Below are positions 1 through 8,595 of a stretch of 64,000 bases of DNA, in pieces. The notes below the pieces were generated by a model. It was not told where the DNA came from. It saw only the letters and a program-made list of their open reading frames with translations, and ran no database searches. Position 1 is the first letter of the stretch, and the number at the start of each line of letters is the position of its first letter. The stretch comes from Georgfuchsia toluolica (GTDB taxonomy: Bacteria; Pseudomonadota; Gammaproteobacteria; Burkholderiales; Rhodocyclaceae). The stretch covers positions 2,728,001-2,792,000 of the forward strand of contig NZ_CAJQUM010000001.1 in assembly GCF_907163265.1 (NCBI RefSeq), given 5' to 3'. The position numbers were made by a program, and so were the translations under genes.

Positions 1-227
1 TTGCGGAAGACACCTCCCTTTTCCCAGAGACGAACGCTGGAGAAGGGCCGGGGATGAGGTGCTCGAGCGTCGAACATTTGCCGAATGTTCAACAGGTCAC
101 CACGTATCGGCAAATGCCTACACTCCGCCTCAAACCCTGCAGATATTCAGCCGCCGTCAAGGTCAATATTCTCGACACATATCGGCCGGATCGCTGAACG
201 ATCTGGCCTCTGGCAAGCGGAGGACAC

Positions 228-1190
228 ATGATTTCGCCACGAGTCGTTGCATTCGTCATGGCCGGCGGAGAAGGCAGACGCCTGCGCCCGCTCACCGTTC
301 ATTACCCAAAGCCCGCGCTGCCCGTCAGCGGTGCGTATCGTCTGATCGATTTCGCCTTGAGTAATCTCTACAACTCGAAGGTGCGCTCGATCTACGTGCT
401 CGCGCAATATTGCCCCGAGCCGCTGCTGCGGCACATCGCGCATGCATGGATGCGAACCCCAGCGCGCGCAGCCAATTTCGTGCAGCCCCTGCTTGCTTCG
501 GGAGCCAGCGGGCTCTCGCCATACAAGGGCACGGCCGATTCGGTCCGACAGAACCTGCATCTGGTGGACCGGCTGCAGCCCGACATCGTTGCCGTATTTG
601 CCGCCGATCACATTTATCGCATGGACGTGCGGCAGATGATCGATTTTCATCGTGAGCGTAATGCAGACGCAACCGTAGCAGCCATTCCGGTTCCCATCGA
701 GTGCGCGTCCCGATTCGGCGTCATTTCAGCTGACCAGCAAGGCTGCATCCACGGCTTTGATGAAAAGCCGCAGGCGCCCCAATCGTTGCCGGATGATCCC
801 GATCTTGCATACGCGTCGATGGGCAATTACCTTTTTCGGCCCGAGGTGCTGCGCCAGGCGCTCGCCGAAGCCGCTCAACGCGGCGAGCACGATTTCGGCC
901 TGCATGTATTGCCGCACTTGATAAGCACGCATCGGGTGTGTGCGTACAACTTCGGTGCGAACAAGGTTCCCGGCCTGCAGCCGCACGAGGAGCGCAGCTA
1001 TTGGCGCGACGTGGGCACCGTCGAAGCCTACGTGGCCGCACAGCATGACATCGCAGGACCGACACCGCGCTTCGATCTGCACAATACCTCGTGGCCCATC
1101 CATCCCTTGGGGCTTGCGGCCGCTCCGGCAAAAGCCGGACGCGACACCGCAAGTGTGCGGTGGCCCAGAGTCTCCGTTGCGAAGATCTGA
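228..1190 (+). CDS. Glucose-1-phosphate adenylyltransferase-like protein (GlgC family), short form
   Basis: Nucleotidyltransferase of the GlgC family, which makes ADP-glucose for glycogen. The N-terminal Rossmann-like domain is complete: the pyrophosphorylase loop AGGEGRRLRPLT near residue 12, then PKPALPVSGAYRLIDFALSN, GTADSVRQN, DHIYRMD, GFDEKP, SMGNYLF and YWRDVGTVEAY. A GGAGG ribosome site lies about 5 bases before the ATG. The protein stops at 320 residues, whereas GlgC is usually about 420, so the C-terminal left-handed beta-helix domain, which carries allosteric and oligomer contacts, is missing. After residue ~290 the sequence no longer resembles the family. No other glycogen gene is in view. 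It may be an unregulated enzyme, another sugar-nucleotide synthase, or a decaying gene. Family call is firm; substrate is not. Confidence 0.85.
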   Translation: MISPRVVAFVMAGGEGRRLRPLTVHYPKPALPVSGAYRLIDFALSNLYNSKVRSIYVLAQYCPEPLLRHIAHAWMRTPARAANFVQPLLASGASGLSPYKGTADSVRQNLHLVDRLQPDIVAVFAADHIYRMDVRQMIDFHRERNADATVAAIPVPIECASRFGVISADQQGCIHGFDEKPQAPQSLPDDPDLAYASMGNYLFRPEVLRQALAEAAQRGEHDFGLHVLPHLISTHRVCAYNFGANKVPGLQPHEERSYWRDVGTVEAYVAAQHDIAGPTPRFDLHNTSWPIHPLGLAAAPAKAGRDTASVRWPRVSVAKI

Positions 1191-1357
1191 CGTGAAGCCC
1201 GAGCCAATCGAGTCGCGCACCGCGGCAACCGTGGCGGCTTTCCCCCGTAAACGGGTGCTGCATGCTGGCCGGCCGTCGATCCATGGCAAGGCGTCGATTA
1301 GCGCGTCGCGATCGAAGCCGCATGAACCTTGTTCAACTTGAACTGGAGGAAGCATCA

Positions 1358-1999
1358 ATGAGCGACGAAGCAAGGAAACTCAGCGGAGGTGTGACGATGG
1401 CAGAGATAATGGGCCCTCGGAAGCTAGGGCCATTGACCCCACTGGTCGGCGAGTGGGAGGGTGACGTTGGCGTCGATCTTTCCTATCACAACAAGGACGA
1501 CGAAACGACGCAAACCGGGTACTTCGAGCGTGCGTGGTTCCGGCCCATACCGATTGTCGAAAACGGCCTGCAGACGATGGAGGGGCTGAATTACGAGATG
1601 ACGGCTTGGCGCCATGGCGAGGAAGCCATGGACCCGTTCCACGACGAAGTCGGTTATCTCCTCTGGGACAAGGCCAACAAACAGGTCATACGCTGTTTCG
1701 CGGTGCCGCGCGGGCTTGCCATTCTCGCAGGCGGTGATGCGGGTCCGCGCGACAAGTCATTCAAGTTCAAGTCGGAGCCAGGATCGGCGTCCTACGGTCT
1801 CTCCCAGAACAAATACCTCATCGAGCGCGCAAGGGCCATAGCCTTCGAGTGCACGTTTACCGTCAATGACGACGGCACGTTCAGCTACACATCCGACCTC
1901 GTCCTGAAGCTCGCTGCGACCGGTCGCGAAATGCACCATACCGATCGCAATACGCTGCATCTCGTGAAACGCATCCACCCGAGCACCGAAAAAACCTGA
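1358..1999 (+). CDS. Nitrobindin/FABP-like beta-barrel protein
   Basis: About 213 residues. The start is the ATG at 1358, preceded by GGAGGA; longer in-frame starts have no ribosome site. Residues ~28-35 read GEWEGDVG, matching the GxWxGxG motif at the opening of the first barrel strand in nitrobindin/THAP4-type heme-binding beta-barrels. Further on, family-like stretches are YFERAWFRP, DEVGYLLWD and the tail HHTDRNTLHLVKR, consistent with a ten-stranded barrel. Nitrobindins bind ferric heme and react with NO or peroxynitrite, but heme binding here is inferred. The gene follows the GlgC-like gene at a distance and runs convergent to the histidine kinase. Confidence 0.65.
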   Translation: MSDEARKLSGGVTMAEIMGPRKLGPLTPLVGEWEGDVGVDLSYHNKDDETTQTGYFERAWFRPIPIVENGLQTMEGLNYEMTAWRHGEEAMDPFHDEVGYLLWDKANKQVIRCFAVPRGLAILAGGDAGPRDKSFKFKSEPGSASYGLSQNKYLIERARAIAFECTFTVNDDGTFSYTSDLVLKLAATGREMHHTDRNTLHLVKRIHPSTEKT

Positions 2000-2172
2000 C
2001 GGCGCCAACTCCCGGGACGCGACCGTCCCGCACCATGGACAGGCCGTGTGTATTCCCAAGTCCGGGTGGTGGGAAGCGCGAGCACTCGCGGAATGGGATC
2101 ACTTTGATCGCGGCGCCCGGCGATTGGCGGCCTGGCCGCAAGGCAAGGGCATCGCCGCACCCGCTGCTTTTA

Positions 2173-3369
2173 TCAGCGTGATCGCCCTGGTGCCTCAGGA
2201 TGCGCGCCACCTCGCGATGCAACTGTTCCTGAGCCGCCCAAAAGGCAGCGCGATGGCAGGCACGCGATGAAGATGCTTCCCTGCCCCGGCTTGCTCTCGA
2301 CCGTAATTGTGCCGCCCAGCGCCTCGATCAGACGGCGGCAGATGGGCAGGCCGAGCCCCCATCCTTCGCTGTGATCGCCCTGCGCATTTTGCAGTCGCGC
2401 AAACTCGTCGAAGATATGATCGAGATGCTCCGCTGCAATGCCGACACCGGTATCGCGGACACGAATCAGCACCTGCTCCGGCATCATCACGCCCGCGCTC
2501 ACCACAACGCCGCCGTTCTGAGTGAATTTGATCGCGTTGGCGAGCAGGTTTGTGACGACGCGGGCCAACTTCACCCGATCGGTCTGCAAATTGATCGGCC
2601 GTTCAGGCGTGTCCACTTCCAGTCGCAGGTTCTTCGCTTGAGCCAGCGGCAGCAGGTTACTGCACTGTTCGACCAGCAGATCATTGAGCGAGAAGGCGCT
2701 TTCCCGCACTTCGATACAGCCTGAATCAAGGCGGGCAACATCGAGCAGGTCGGAAATCAGGTGTTCCAAAGAGGCCGCGTTGGTCTTCACGCGCTCCGCG
2801 AGTTCAGGAATCTGTGTCGCCAACGACGGGTTCCCCGCAGCCTGGCGGATCACCTCAGCCATGAGAGTGATGGCATAGAGGGGCGCGCCGATGTCATGGG
2901 AAGCGGACGCGAGCAGGCGACTCTTGCGCTCGCTTGCTTCTTCGGCTTCGCGACGCCGCCGATCGATCTCCTGGTTCTGCAGGCTCAGCATCCGTCGCTG
3001 CGCTTCCATTGTGTCGAGCACCGCCATCCTGTGATGAAGCAGCCATGCGATTACCAACACTGCCGCTGCAGCGAGCAATCGGTCGATGAAAAACGGCTCG
3101 ACCGGCGAAAACCGGCCAGGCGCGATTTGCAGCGAATAGACGACGAACGTCGTAATCAGCAGGAAAGCCGTCATGCCCCACAGCAGGCGCCGGTTGCGTG
3201 TGGCCAGGCTGAGGACGAGCGGCAGGCCATAGATGACGGGGATGTTGAGCTCGAGCCACGTAGTCCAGTCCAGGTAGGCAGCAAGCAGGGAAACGACGAC
3301 GGCCACGGCGCCTACGCGCGGTACGGGCTGCGCCAGCAGACGCTTCGACAACGACTTTGCCGCATCCAT
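2173..3369 (-). CDS. Membrane sensor histidine kinase
   Basis: About 398 residues from the ATG at 3369, which has a GAGG site upstream; an open frame upstream of it lacks kinase-like sequence and is ignored. Four or so hydrophobic segments occupy residues ~20-120, so the sensor part is membrane-embedded rather than periplasmic. A coiled linker (MEAQRRMLSLQNQEIDRRRRE) follows. The phosphoacceptor box is ASHDIGAPLYA, and the ATPase domain has the N box NLLANAIKFT, G1 RDTGVGI, an F box and G2 GWGLGLPICRRL. It lies about 200 bases downstream of a NarL-type regulator on the same strand and may work with it, although the kinase next to that regulator is the more natural partner. Ligand unknown. Confidence 0.85.
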   Translation of the reverse strand: MDAAKSLSKRLLAQPVPRVGAVAVVVSLLAAYLDWTTWLELNIPVIYGLPLVLSLATRNRRLLWGMTAFLLITTFVVYSLQIAPGRFSPVEPFFIDRLLAAAAVLVIAWLLHHRMAVLDTMEAQRRMLSLQNQEIDRRRREAEEASERKSRLLASASHDIGAPLYAITLMAEVIRQAAGNPSLATQIPELAERVKTNAASLEHLISDLLDVARLDSGCIEVRESAFSLNDLLVEQCSNLLPLAQAKNLRLEVDTPERPINLQTDRVKLARVVTNLLANAIKFTQNGGVVVSAGVMMPEQVLIRVRDTGVGIAAEHLDHIFDEFARLQNAQGDHSEGWGLGLPICRRLIEALGGTITVESKPGQGSIFIACLPSRCLLGGSGTVASRGGAHPEAPGRSR

Positions 3370-3572
3370 GTAAACCTCGCGTGAGCACCCATTAGCCGCC
3401 TCCTCGGTGCGGCGCGAAGGAGTATAGCGTGCTCCCTCGCTACGAGCATCACACGGCAAGGCGGCACGTCGTCGCGGGGGGATGCCCGGCCATCCGGAGG
3501 CATGAGACGCTGAACGGGTGACGTTTCCCGCAGCCGCCGGCGCGCGGCTTTTTTTCGAGTCCAGTTCCCGGC

Positions 3573-4217
3573 TCAATCCAATGAAGTGAGGCCGTGCTGG
3601 AGGGCGAATTTCATCAGTCCGTGCATATCGTGTATGCCGAGCTTCTGCATCAGGCGACAGCGATAGGTATCCACGCTCTTGCGCGAAAGAAACAACGAAC
3701 TCGCAGCCTGCGCGCTCGACTTGCCCTCTGCAATCAACTGCAGGATCTGCCGCTCACGATGCGTCAACGTTTCGAGAGGGCTCGTCGCATGCGAATCGGC
3801 GATATAGTCAGTGATCACGGTACCCGCGATCTCGGAACTCAAATAACTGCCGCCGGAATGGAGTTGACGGACTGCATCGGCGACTTCCGCTCCAGCCGAT
3901 TTCTTGAGCAGATAGCCTTGCGCTCCCACTCGAAGCGCTTGGCGTACGTGCTCGGTGGTAGCGTACATGGTAAGAATGAGGACGCGGGTGGCGGGCGAAG
4001 CTTCATGAATCTTGTAAGTTGCCTCGATGCCGTTCAACTCGGGCATCGCGATATCCATGATGACAACGTCCGGCTTCAGTTCCTTTACCTTGCGCACCGC
4101 ATCCCGTCCATTCGCGGCGTTGCCGACGATGCTGATGTCCCCCTGAGCTTCGAGCAGGAAGCGTAATCCATCACGCACCACGGCGTGATCGTCCACCAGC
4201 AGAACCTGAATCGCCAT
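3573..4217 (-). CDS. NarL/FixJ-type response regulator
   Basis: 214 residues. Receiver domain at residues 1-120 with acidic pocket D9-D10, phosphoacceptor D55 (VVIMDIAMPELNG) and K105 (GYLLKKS). The C-terminal LuxR-type helix-turn-helix is at ~150-210 (LTHRERQILQLIAEGKSSAQ... LFLSRKSVDTYRCRLMQKLG). It starts 3 bases after the stop of the PAS kinase gene, so the two are almost certainly co-transcribed and form a cognate pair, because HisKA_3 kinases normally pair with NarL-type regulators. It is a DNA-binding transcription regulator in the cytoplasm; targets are unknown. Confidence 0.92.
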   Translation of the reverse strand: MAIQVLLVDDHAVVRDGLRFLLEAQGDISIVGNAANGRDAVRKVKELKPDVVIMDIAMPELNGIEATYKIHEASPATRVLILTMYATTEHVRQALRVGAQGYLLKKSAGAEVADAVRQLHSGGSYLSSEIAGTVITDYIADSHATSPLETLTHRERQILQLIAEGKSSAQAASSLFLSRKSVDTYRCRLMQKLGIHDMHGLMKFALQHGLTSLD

Positions 4218-4220
4218 GGC

Positions 4221-5273
4221 CTATCTCCTGATTTCGACAGTGATTCGAGTGCCACCGCCCACCGCGGATTGGATAAGCAAACGTCCGTCCGCAACCTCGG
4301 CCCGTTGCCGCATTATAAGCAGCCCGCAACCGTTATGATGGTCCTGCCGGACTGCGGCAATGGGGTCGAAGCCACAACCATTATCTGCGATCTCGACGCG
4401 AATCCATTCAGCTTCGCTTTGCACCGTGATCGTTGCTGCACGAGTCTTCGCGTATTTGGCGATATTGGTGCAGGCCTCCTGCACGATGCGGAACAGCGCC
4501 GTCTCCACCGCCTGCCCCAACCGGGGCACCAGATCATTGCCTTTCACCATCGCAACAATACCGGTTCGCCGGGTGAACTGCTCGGCGAACCACTTCAGCG
4601 CGACACCGAGGCCATAATCATCGAGTACCGCCGGCCGCAGCTCGCCCACCAGGTCGAAGGTGTTTTCGACTGCCTCCTTTACCAGGCACAGGCAATCTTC
4701 TATGCGTGTACTAACGCCTTCGCTTGATTGCAGCGACAGCGTGCACCTGACCGTATTCAGGTGGAGGTCCAACGCGGCCAGGCGCTGGCAGACGCGATCG
4801 TGCAGCTGGCCTGCGAGCCAGCGGCGCTCATGGTCCTGCACTTCAACCAGCCGGCGTGACAGTGCCTGTAGCTGCGATGCATAATGCCGTGCCTCTTGCT
4901 CCGCCTGTTTTCGGTTCGTTATATCGAAGACACTCGCTCTGCTCTTGACAAACCTGCCTCTTCCATCGATTACAGCCACTGCGCTCACATGCACAGGCAA
5001 CGCAGTGCGATTTCTTCCGTTCAGTTCGGAATCAATGTCGATGGGCGTTCCCGATAGCGTCAGCTTCGCAAAGGCCGATTCGTACTCGGACCGATATCGC
5101 TCGGAAATCAGAGCCGACAGGCGAACCTTACCCACAATCTCGGCACGGGAATAGCCCAGCCATCCGAGCTCGGTCTCGTTCATGCGGATCACCACGCCTT
5201 CAGCGTCGCACGAGTGATAGCCGCACGGCGCATTCTCATACAAATCGGTGAGCTCATCCCGGTCTTCGCGCAA
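4221..5273 (-). CDS. PAS-domain sensor kinase of the HisKA_3 (NarX/DegS-like) type, probably 5'-truncated
   Basis: About 350 residues. A PAS domain lies at ~5-125 (LYENAPCGYHSCDAEGVVIRMN ... FDITNRKQ), then HisKA_3 with ERRWLAGQLHDRVCQRLAAL (histidine in QLHD) and a HATPase_c domain with EACTNIAKYAKT, DNGCGFD and GCGLLIMRQRAEVADG. No transmembrane segment is seen, so it is probably cytosolic. The only start is a TTG with no clear ribosome site. Codons upstream of it (RAEIQ) continue the usual pre-PAS linker until a stop at ~5286, so an N-terminal sensory part may have been lost. It is followed at 3 bases by its likely partner regulator. Confidence 0.85.
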   Translation of the reverse strand: MREDRDELTDLYENAPCGYHSCDAEGVVIRMNETELGWLGYSRAEIVGKVRLSALISERYRSEYESAFAKLTLSGTPIDIDSELNGRNRTALPVHVSAVAVIDGRGRFVKSRASVFDITNRKQAEQEARHYASQLQALSRRLVEVQDHERRWLAGQLHDRVCQRLAALDLHLNTVRCTLSLQSSEGVSTRIEDCLCLVKEAVENTFDLVGELRPAVLDDYGLGVALKWFAEQFTRRTGIVAMVKGNDLVPRLGQAVETALFRIVQEACTNIAKYAKTRAATITVQSEAEWIRVEIADNGCGFDPIAAVRQDHHNGCGLLIMRQRAEVADGRLLIQSAVGGGTRITVEIRR

Positions 5274-5329
5274 TTGGATTTCAGCCCGCTACGTTGGCTT
5301 GGCGCGATTTCCAGATCGCGGAGAAATGC

Positions 5330-5686
5330 TCATTCTTTGTCCGTTCCACTCCGCTTCTCCAGTTCATTCATCGTGTCGAGGGCGAGTGCCGAGTGTGCAT
5401 ACGCGGCACCCGCTCGCATCTCCGCCGCCACCCATATTGCTTCCATGAGTTCCTGCTCGGTCGCACCGCGCTTTCGCGCAAACTCGGTATGTCCGCGTAT
5501 GCAATAGGGACATTGCGTAACGTGGGCAACCGCCACGGCGATGAGCTCCTTGGTCTTTTGCGGCAGCGCGCCCTCCGCTAATACCCGATCACTGAACGCC
5601 TTGAAGGCTTCAAGAATTTCAGGAGCCAGTTGTTTGCGCTTCTGAGCCATCTCACGTGTCGCGGCCGGATAAATCGGATTGTTCAT
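5330..5686 (-). CDS. Carboxymuconolactone decarboxylase family (AhpD-like) protein
   Basis: 118 residues from ATG 5686, chosen for the AAGGAG site upstream. The conserved block ALPQKTKELIAVAVAHVTQCPYC is followed by IRGHTEFARKRGATEQELMEA. The CxxC (CPYC) plus a histidine three residues later is the AhpD-type redox centre, so peroxidase or disulfide chemistry is more likely than decarboxylation. It is a small all-helical protein that oligomerises in the family. It lies upstream of the kinase-regulator pair on the same strand and may share its transcript. Confidence 0.85.
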   Translation of the reverse strand: MNNPIYPAATREMAQKRKQLAPEILEAFKAFSDRVLAEGALPQKTKELIAVAVAHVTQCPYCIRGHTEFARKRGATEQELMEAIWVAAEMRAGAAYAHSALALDTMNELEKRSGTDKE

Positions 5687-6005
5687 GATCTGATCTCCTT
5701 CTTGGCTTAACCTTGAAACGCACGCCATGCCTGGACAACAGATGCATTTCTGCGTCGTTGAGCGGCTATCCTACAGCCTCACCGCCTCTTGTAACGCGAG
5801 GCCACCTCGCATCAAATATTGCCTACAAGAACAATCAAACCTTTCTGATACCGGACCGATTGGGACGTCGATAATCTTGACGGGGATGGAGGAAGGAGGC
5901 GATTGGACGGAATAAACCCATCATGCCCCCTTACGTACCCATCACGAACGGGTGATCATTCTATTGATCTACAACCGGAAAGACTTGATGCCCTTCATGT
6001 GACGC

Positions 6006-6881
6006 ATGCACATCGCTTTGCGGCCATTGCCCCCGCTGGATTTCGCGCTGACCGCTCGCGTGCTGCGCCGCTCGACCCGAAATCTGGTCGATCGCGTGGA
6101 TGAGGACGGAACGTGGACGCGCGCAGTCGTACTTTCGCAAGGACCGACGCTCCTGCGGGGACGCCAGCACGGAGCGAAGATCGTCTTCGACGCGGCTCCG
6201 GCTGGTGCGCGAGACCGGCGCGCCGTCGAAGCGTTCGTCACACGGTTGTTCTCGCTCGATCTCGATCTCGCGCCATTCTGGCGCCGCGTGCGGCGCGAGC
6301 GCGGTTTCGCCGAGTTGGCTCTCCGCTGCGCCGGGCTGAGGCCCCAGCGTTTTCCGACGCTGTTCGAGGCGCTGGCAAACGGCATCTATTGCCAGCAGCT
6401 CTCGCTCGCTGCCGGCATGACACGCATGGGACACTTGGCCGAGCGCTTCGGCCCCCGCACGCCGGATGGTGCTCGCTTCGGTGCACCTCGGGCCGATCTC
6501 GTCGCTCGAGCGCCGCTCCCGGCGCTCCGCAACACCGGGCTCTCGGCCCGCCGCGCCGCCCAGCTGCGCGATCTCGCACGCCTGCCGCTCGAACGCTTCG
6601 AGGACGAATTGAACACGCTGCCGGACGCACAAGCGAGAGCACGACTGCTCGAACTACCGGGTGTCGGGCCGTGGACCGCCGACTATGTGCTGCTTCGCGG
6701 ACTCGGTCGGATCGACGTCTTTCCCTCCGGAGACATCGGTGCCGCGCACACGCTCGGCCGGATTCTCGGGCGCGTCATGGACCCGCCCGCTGCAGTGCGG
6801 TTCGCTGCGCGCTTCGCGCCGATGCGGGGAATGCTCTACTTCTGCATGCTCGGCTATGTGCTCGGCGCGCCACGCGGGTGA
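6006..6881 (+). CDS. DNA-3-methyladenine glycosylase II-like protein (AlkA/HhH-GPD family)
   Basis: 291 residues. The N-terminal TBP-like AlkA_N domain spans ~1-110 (LPPLDFALTARVLRRS). The helix-hairpin-helix element LLELPGVGPWTADYVLLRGLG sits near residue 220, followed by the catalytic aspartate in DVFPSGDIGAAH, as in E. coli AlkA D238. It removes alkylated bases from DNA to start base excision repair. It is encoded opposite to its neighbours and seems monocistronic. The ATG at 6006 fits the family N terminus, though no strong ribosome site precedes it. Confidence 0.88.
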   Translation: MHIALRPLPPLDFALTARVLRRSTRNLVDRVDEDGTWTRAVVLSQGPTLLRGRQHGAKIVFDAAPAGARDRRAVEAFVTRLFSLDLDLAPFWRRVRRERGFAELALRCAGLRPQRFPTLFEALANGIYCQQLSLAAGMTRMGHLAERFGPRTPDGARFGAPRADLVARAPLPALRNTGLSARRAAQLRDLARLPLERFEDELNTLPDAQARARLLELPGVGPWTADYVLLRGLGRIDVFPSGDIGAAHTLGRILGRVMDPPAAVRFAARFAPMRGMLYFCMLGYVLGAPRG

Positions 6882-6885
6882 CGTT

Positions 6886-7077
6886 TCAGCTGTCCCCATA
6901 GACCGGGAAGCTCTCCCCCTGAATGACTCTGGCATTGTCGCCGCACAAAAAGAGAATCACGTGCGCAATGCCACCGGGCCGCGGCCACTTCGCGAAGTCT
7001 GCCCCGGGCGTTGCTCGCCGGTTGGCCTCCGTATCGATGATGTTCGAAAGAATCGAGTTCACCCGAACTCCCGTACC
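6886..7077 (-). pseudogene. C-terminal remnant of a short-chain dehydrogenase
   Basis: About 63 codons on the minus strand read TGVRVNSILSNIIDTEANRR, then ADFAKWPRPGGIAHVILFLC and GESFPVYGDS before a TGA at 6886. This is the C-terminal substrate loop and last helix of an SDR of the type ending in DAxVIxGxxxPVYG. No Rossmann fold or YxxxK precedes it; the sequence begins abruptly next to the stop of the ferritin-like ORF. It is a deletion remnant fused behind another gene. Confidence 0.75.
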
Positions 7078-7500
7078 CTACGCGGTCGGCGTTTCCGCCA
7101 GCGTATCGCACGTTTTAATATTGAGCAAGTGTGACTCCTGCATGGCAAAAAGCGCGTCACGCACGAAACCCTGTTCCACGTACGGCAGAGCTTCGCCTAT
7201 CTTGCGCGCGACCCACTGCTGCCCGCGGTTGAGGAATTGCAGCCGCGGAATTCTGCCTTCCACTGCGAGTGCCTTGCCCATAAAACTACCTGTTGCATTA
7301 CTCCTAGTGCCGTTCATACGCTGGATCAGATCCATCAGGGTTGCGCAGTTCCTCGCCTCGTCACGCTGCACGGCGGCGAGCTGCCTCCACGCCGGCGTGT
7401 CGCGCTCGTAGTCATTCAAGAAGGCGGCAAGCACCTTGGCTCCCGCGCGCTCTGCTTCCAGCAACATGTTGAGCAATCCGACGAGTTATTCCACCGTCAT
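7078..7500 (-). pseudogene. Ferritin-like helical protein (DUF6306-like) with an early nonsense codon
   Basis: An ATG at 7500 with ACCGAGG upstream opens MTVE, then TAA (7486-7488), then continues in the same frame LVGLLNMLLEAERAGAKVLA. A GAA-to-TAA change would explain it. The rest (ERDTPAWRQLAAVQRDEARN, NRGQQWVARKIGEALPYVEQ) is intact to the TAG at 7078 and has E/H-rich helices typical of ferritin-like four-helix proteins. Reinitiation at TTG 7476 or ATG 7467 could still make a nearly full product. It is downstream of the flavoprotein and CDGSH genes on the same strand. The DUF6306 assignment is from memory of the family. Confidence 0.6.
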
Positions 7501-7567
7501 CGTTCGCGAACCTCGGTTGTAGTCCGACGCAAGCTCATGCGCGTCGCAAGGCGGTGATCTGTAAGGT

Positions 7568-8290
7568 TCAGTAGCCATAGAACTCCTCGTACCGCATGGC
7601 CTGCTCGGCGATGCCAATTTGCTGCAGCATCTTCTGCATCGCCATCGTCATTGGCGGCGGGCCGGCGAAGTAATACATCGGACTCGTGATGTTATCGAGA
7701 TACCGTTCCAGTATTTCGCGTCGGATGAAGCCGATCTCTCCTGACCAACCCCGCGTCGATTTTTCCGGTTCTGCCATGAGCGCGATCAACCGATAGCGCG
7801 GGTTGATCCGTTCCATATCTTCGAGCTCTCCGAGAAACGCCGCGTCCTCTGGCCTCCGGTTGGAGTAAAAGAGATAGAGGCGATGTGGCAGCCGCCCGGT
7901 TGCCGCGTGCCGAGCCATCGCGAGGAACGGTGTGATGCCGATGCCGCCCGCCAGAAACACAGCAGGACGGGTCGCGTCGTCATGGAGTACCATCTCGCCA
8001 TTGGGGCCGTCTATGCTGACTGTTGTTCCGATCGGCGCGGTGTTCAAAACCCGCTTGAAAGCAGTATCGCGCATGCGCGTAGCAATCATCAATTCTGGTT
8101 CGTGAGGCGCGCTGGCGACGGTAAAGGGCCGGCTATTACCCTCGTCATCGGTCTCCGGAGGATTGATGAGCGTCAGCAAAAGCGACTGTCCGGCCTGGTG
8201 TTCGAACCCGGAGGGTTTGGAAAAGTAAAATGCAGTCGTGCCTTCCGCCACCGTCTCGCGTCGCAACAATCTTGTTTCGTGGACTGCCAT
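7568..8290 (-). CDS. FAD/NAD(P)-binding ferredoxin reductase-like oxidoreductase
   Basis: 240 residues from ATG 8290. The FAD-binding barrel has the RxFTxxS-type motif in SRPFTVASAP, and the nucleotide-binding domain starts at GGIGITPFLAM. YFAGPPPMTMAMQKMLQQIG and a C-terminal aromatic tail (YEEFYGY) complete the ferredoxin-NADP reductase fold. There is no fused 2Fe-2S domain. The gene just upstream encodes a CDGSH 2Fe-2S protein, 18 bases away, a plausible electron partner. Substrate unknown; it probably passes electrons from NAD(P)H. Confidence 0.87.
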   Translation of the reverse strand: MAVHETRLLRRETVAEGTTAFYFSKPSGFEHQAGQSLLLTLINPPETDDEGNSRPFTVASAPHEPELMIATRMRDTAFKRVLNTAPIGTTVSIDGPNGEMVLHDDATRPAVFLAGGIGITPFLAMARHAATGRLPHRLYLFYSNRRPEDAAFLGELEDMERINPRYRLIALMAEPEKSTRGWSGEIGFIRREILERYLDNITSPMYYFAGPPPMTMAMQKMLQQIGIAEQAMRYEEFYGY

Positions 8291-8308
8291 GACGAGGCTC
8301 TCCACTGC

Positions 8309-8530
8309 TCAGAAAGTACGAATTCCCGGAAAGTCGCCAGCAACCTCGTGGCGTTGCCCCGCATCGTCGTACCAGTAAAGCTTGCCGCCTTCCTCGCTCG
8401 TGGTGAGCTTGTGCGATCCGTCGCAGAACGGCTGGTTCTTCGATAGCCCGCAACGGCAGAGATACTTTTCCTCGCCGTTGATAACGAGCATGTAGGGTTC
8501 AGTGTGAGTGCGTTTTACAATGCGTGCCAT
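8309..8530 (-). CDS. CDGSH-type iron-sulfur protein
   Basis: 73 residues with the full signature CRCGLSKNQPFCDGSH at 25-40: three cysteines and one histidine that bind a labile, redox-active 2Fe-2S cluster, as in mitoNEET. Ribosome site AGGAGATCAAG before the ATG. There is no membrane anchor, so it is cytosolic. It is co-directional with and 18 bases upstream of the ferredoxin reductase-like gene, suggesting a redox pair. SOD lies just upstream, so a stress role is plausible. Confidence 0.92.
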   Translation of the reverse strand: MARIVKRTHTEPYMLVINGEEKYLCRCGLSKNQPFCDGSHKLTTSEEGGKLYWYDDAGQRHEVAGDFPGIRTF

Positions 8531-8595
8531 CTTGATCTCCTATCGGGTAAAGGTGCGCTAACGAGAAAGTAGGTTTGATGCCAAAGGAACTCCGA

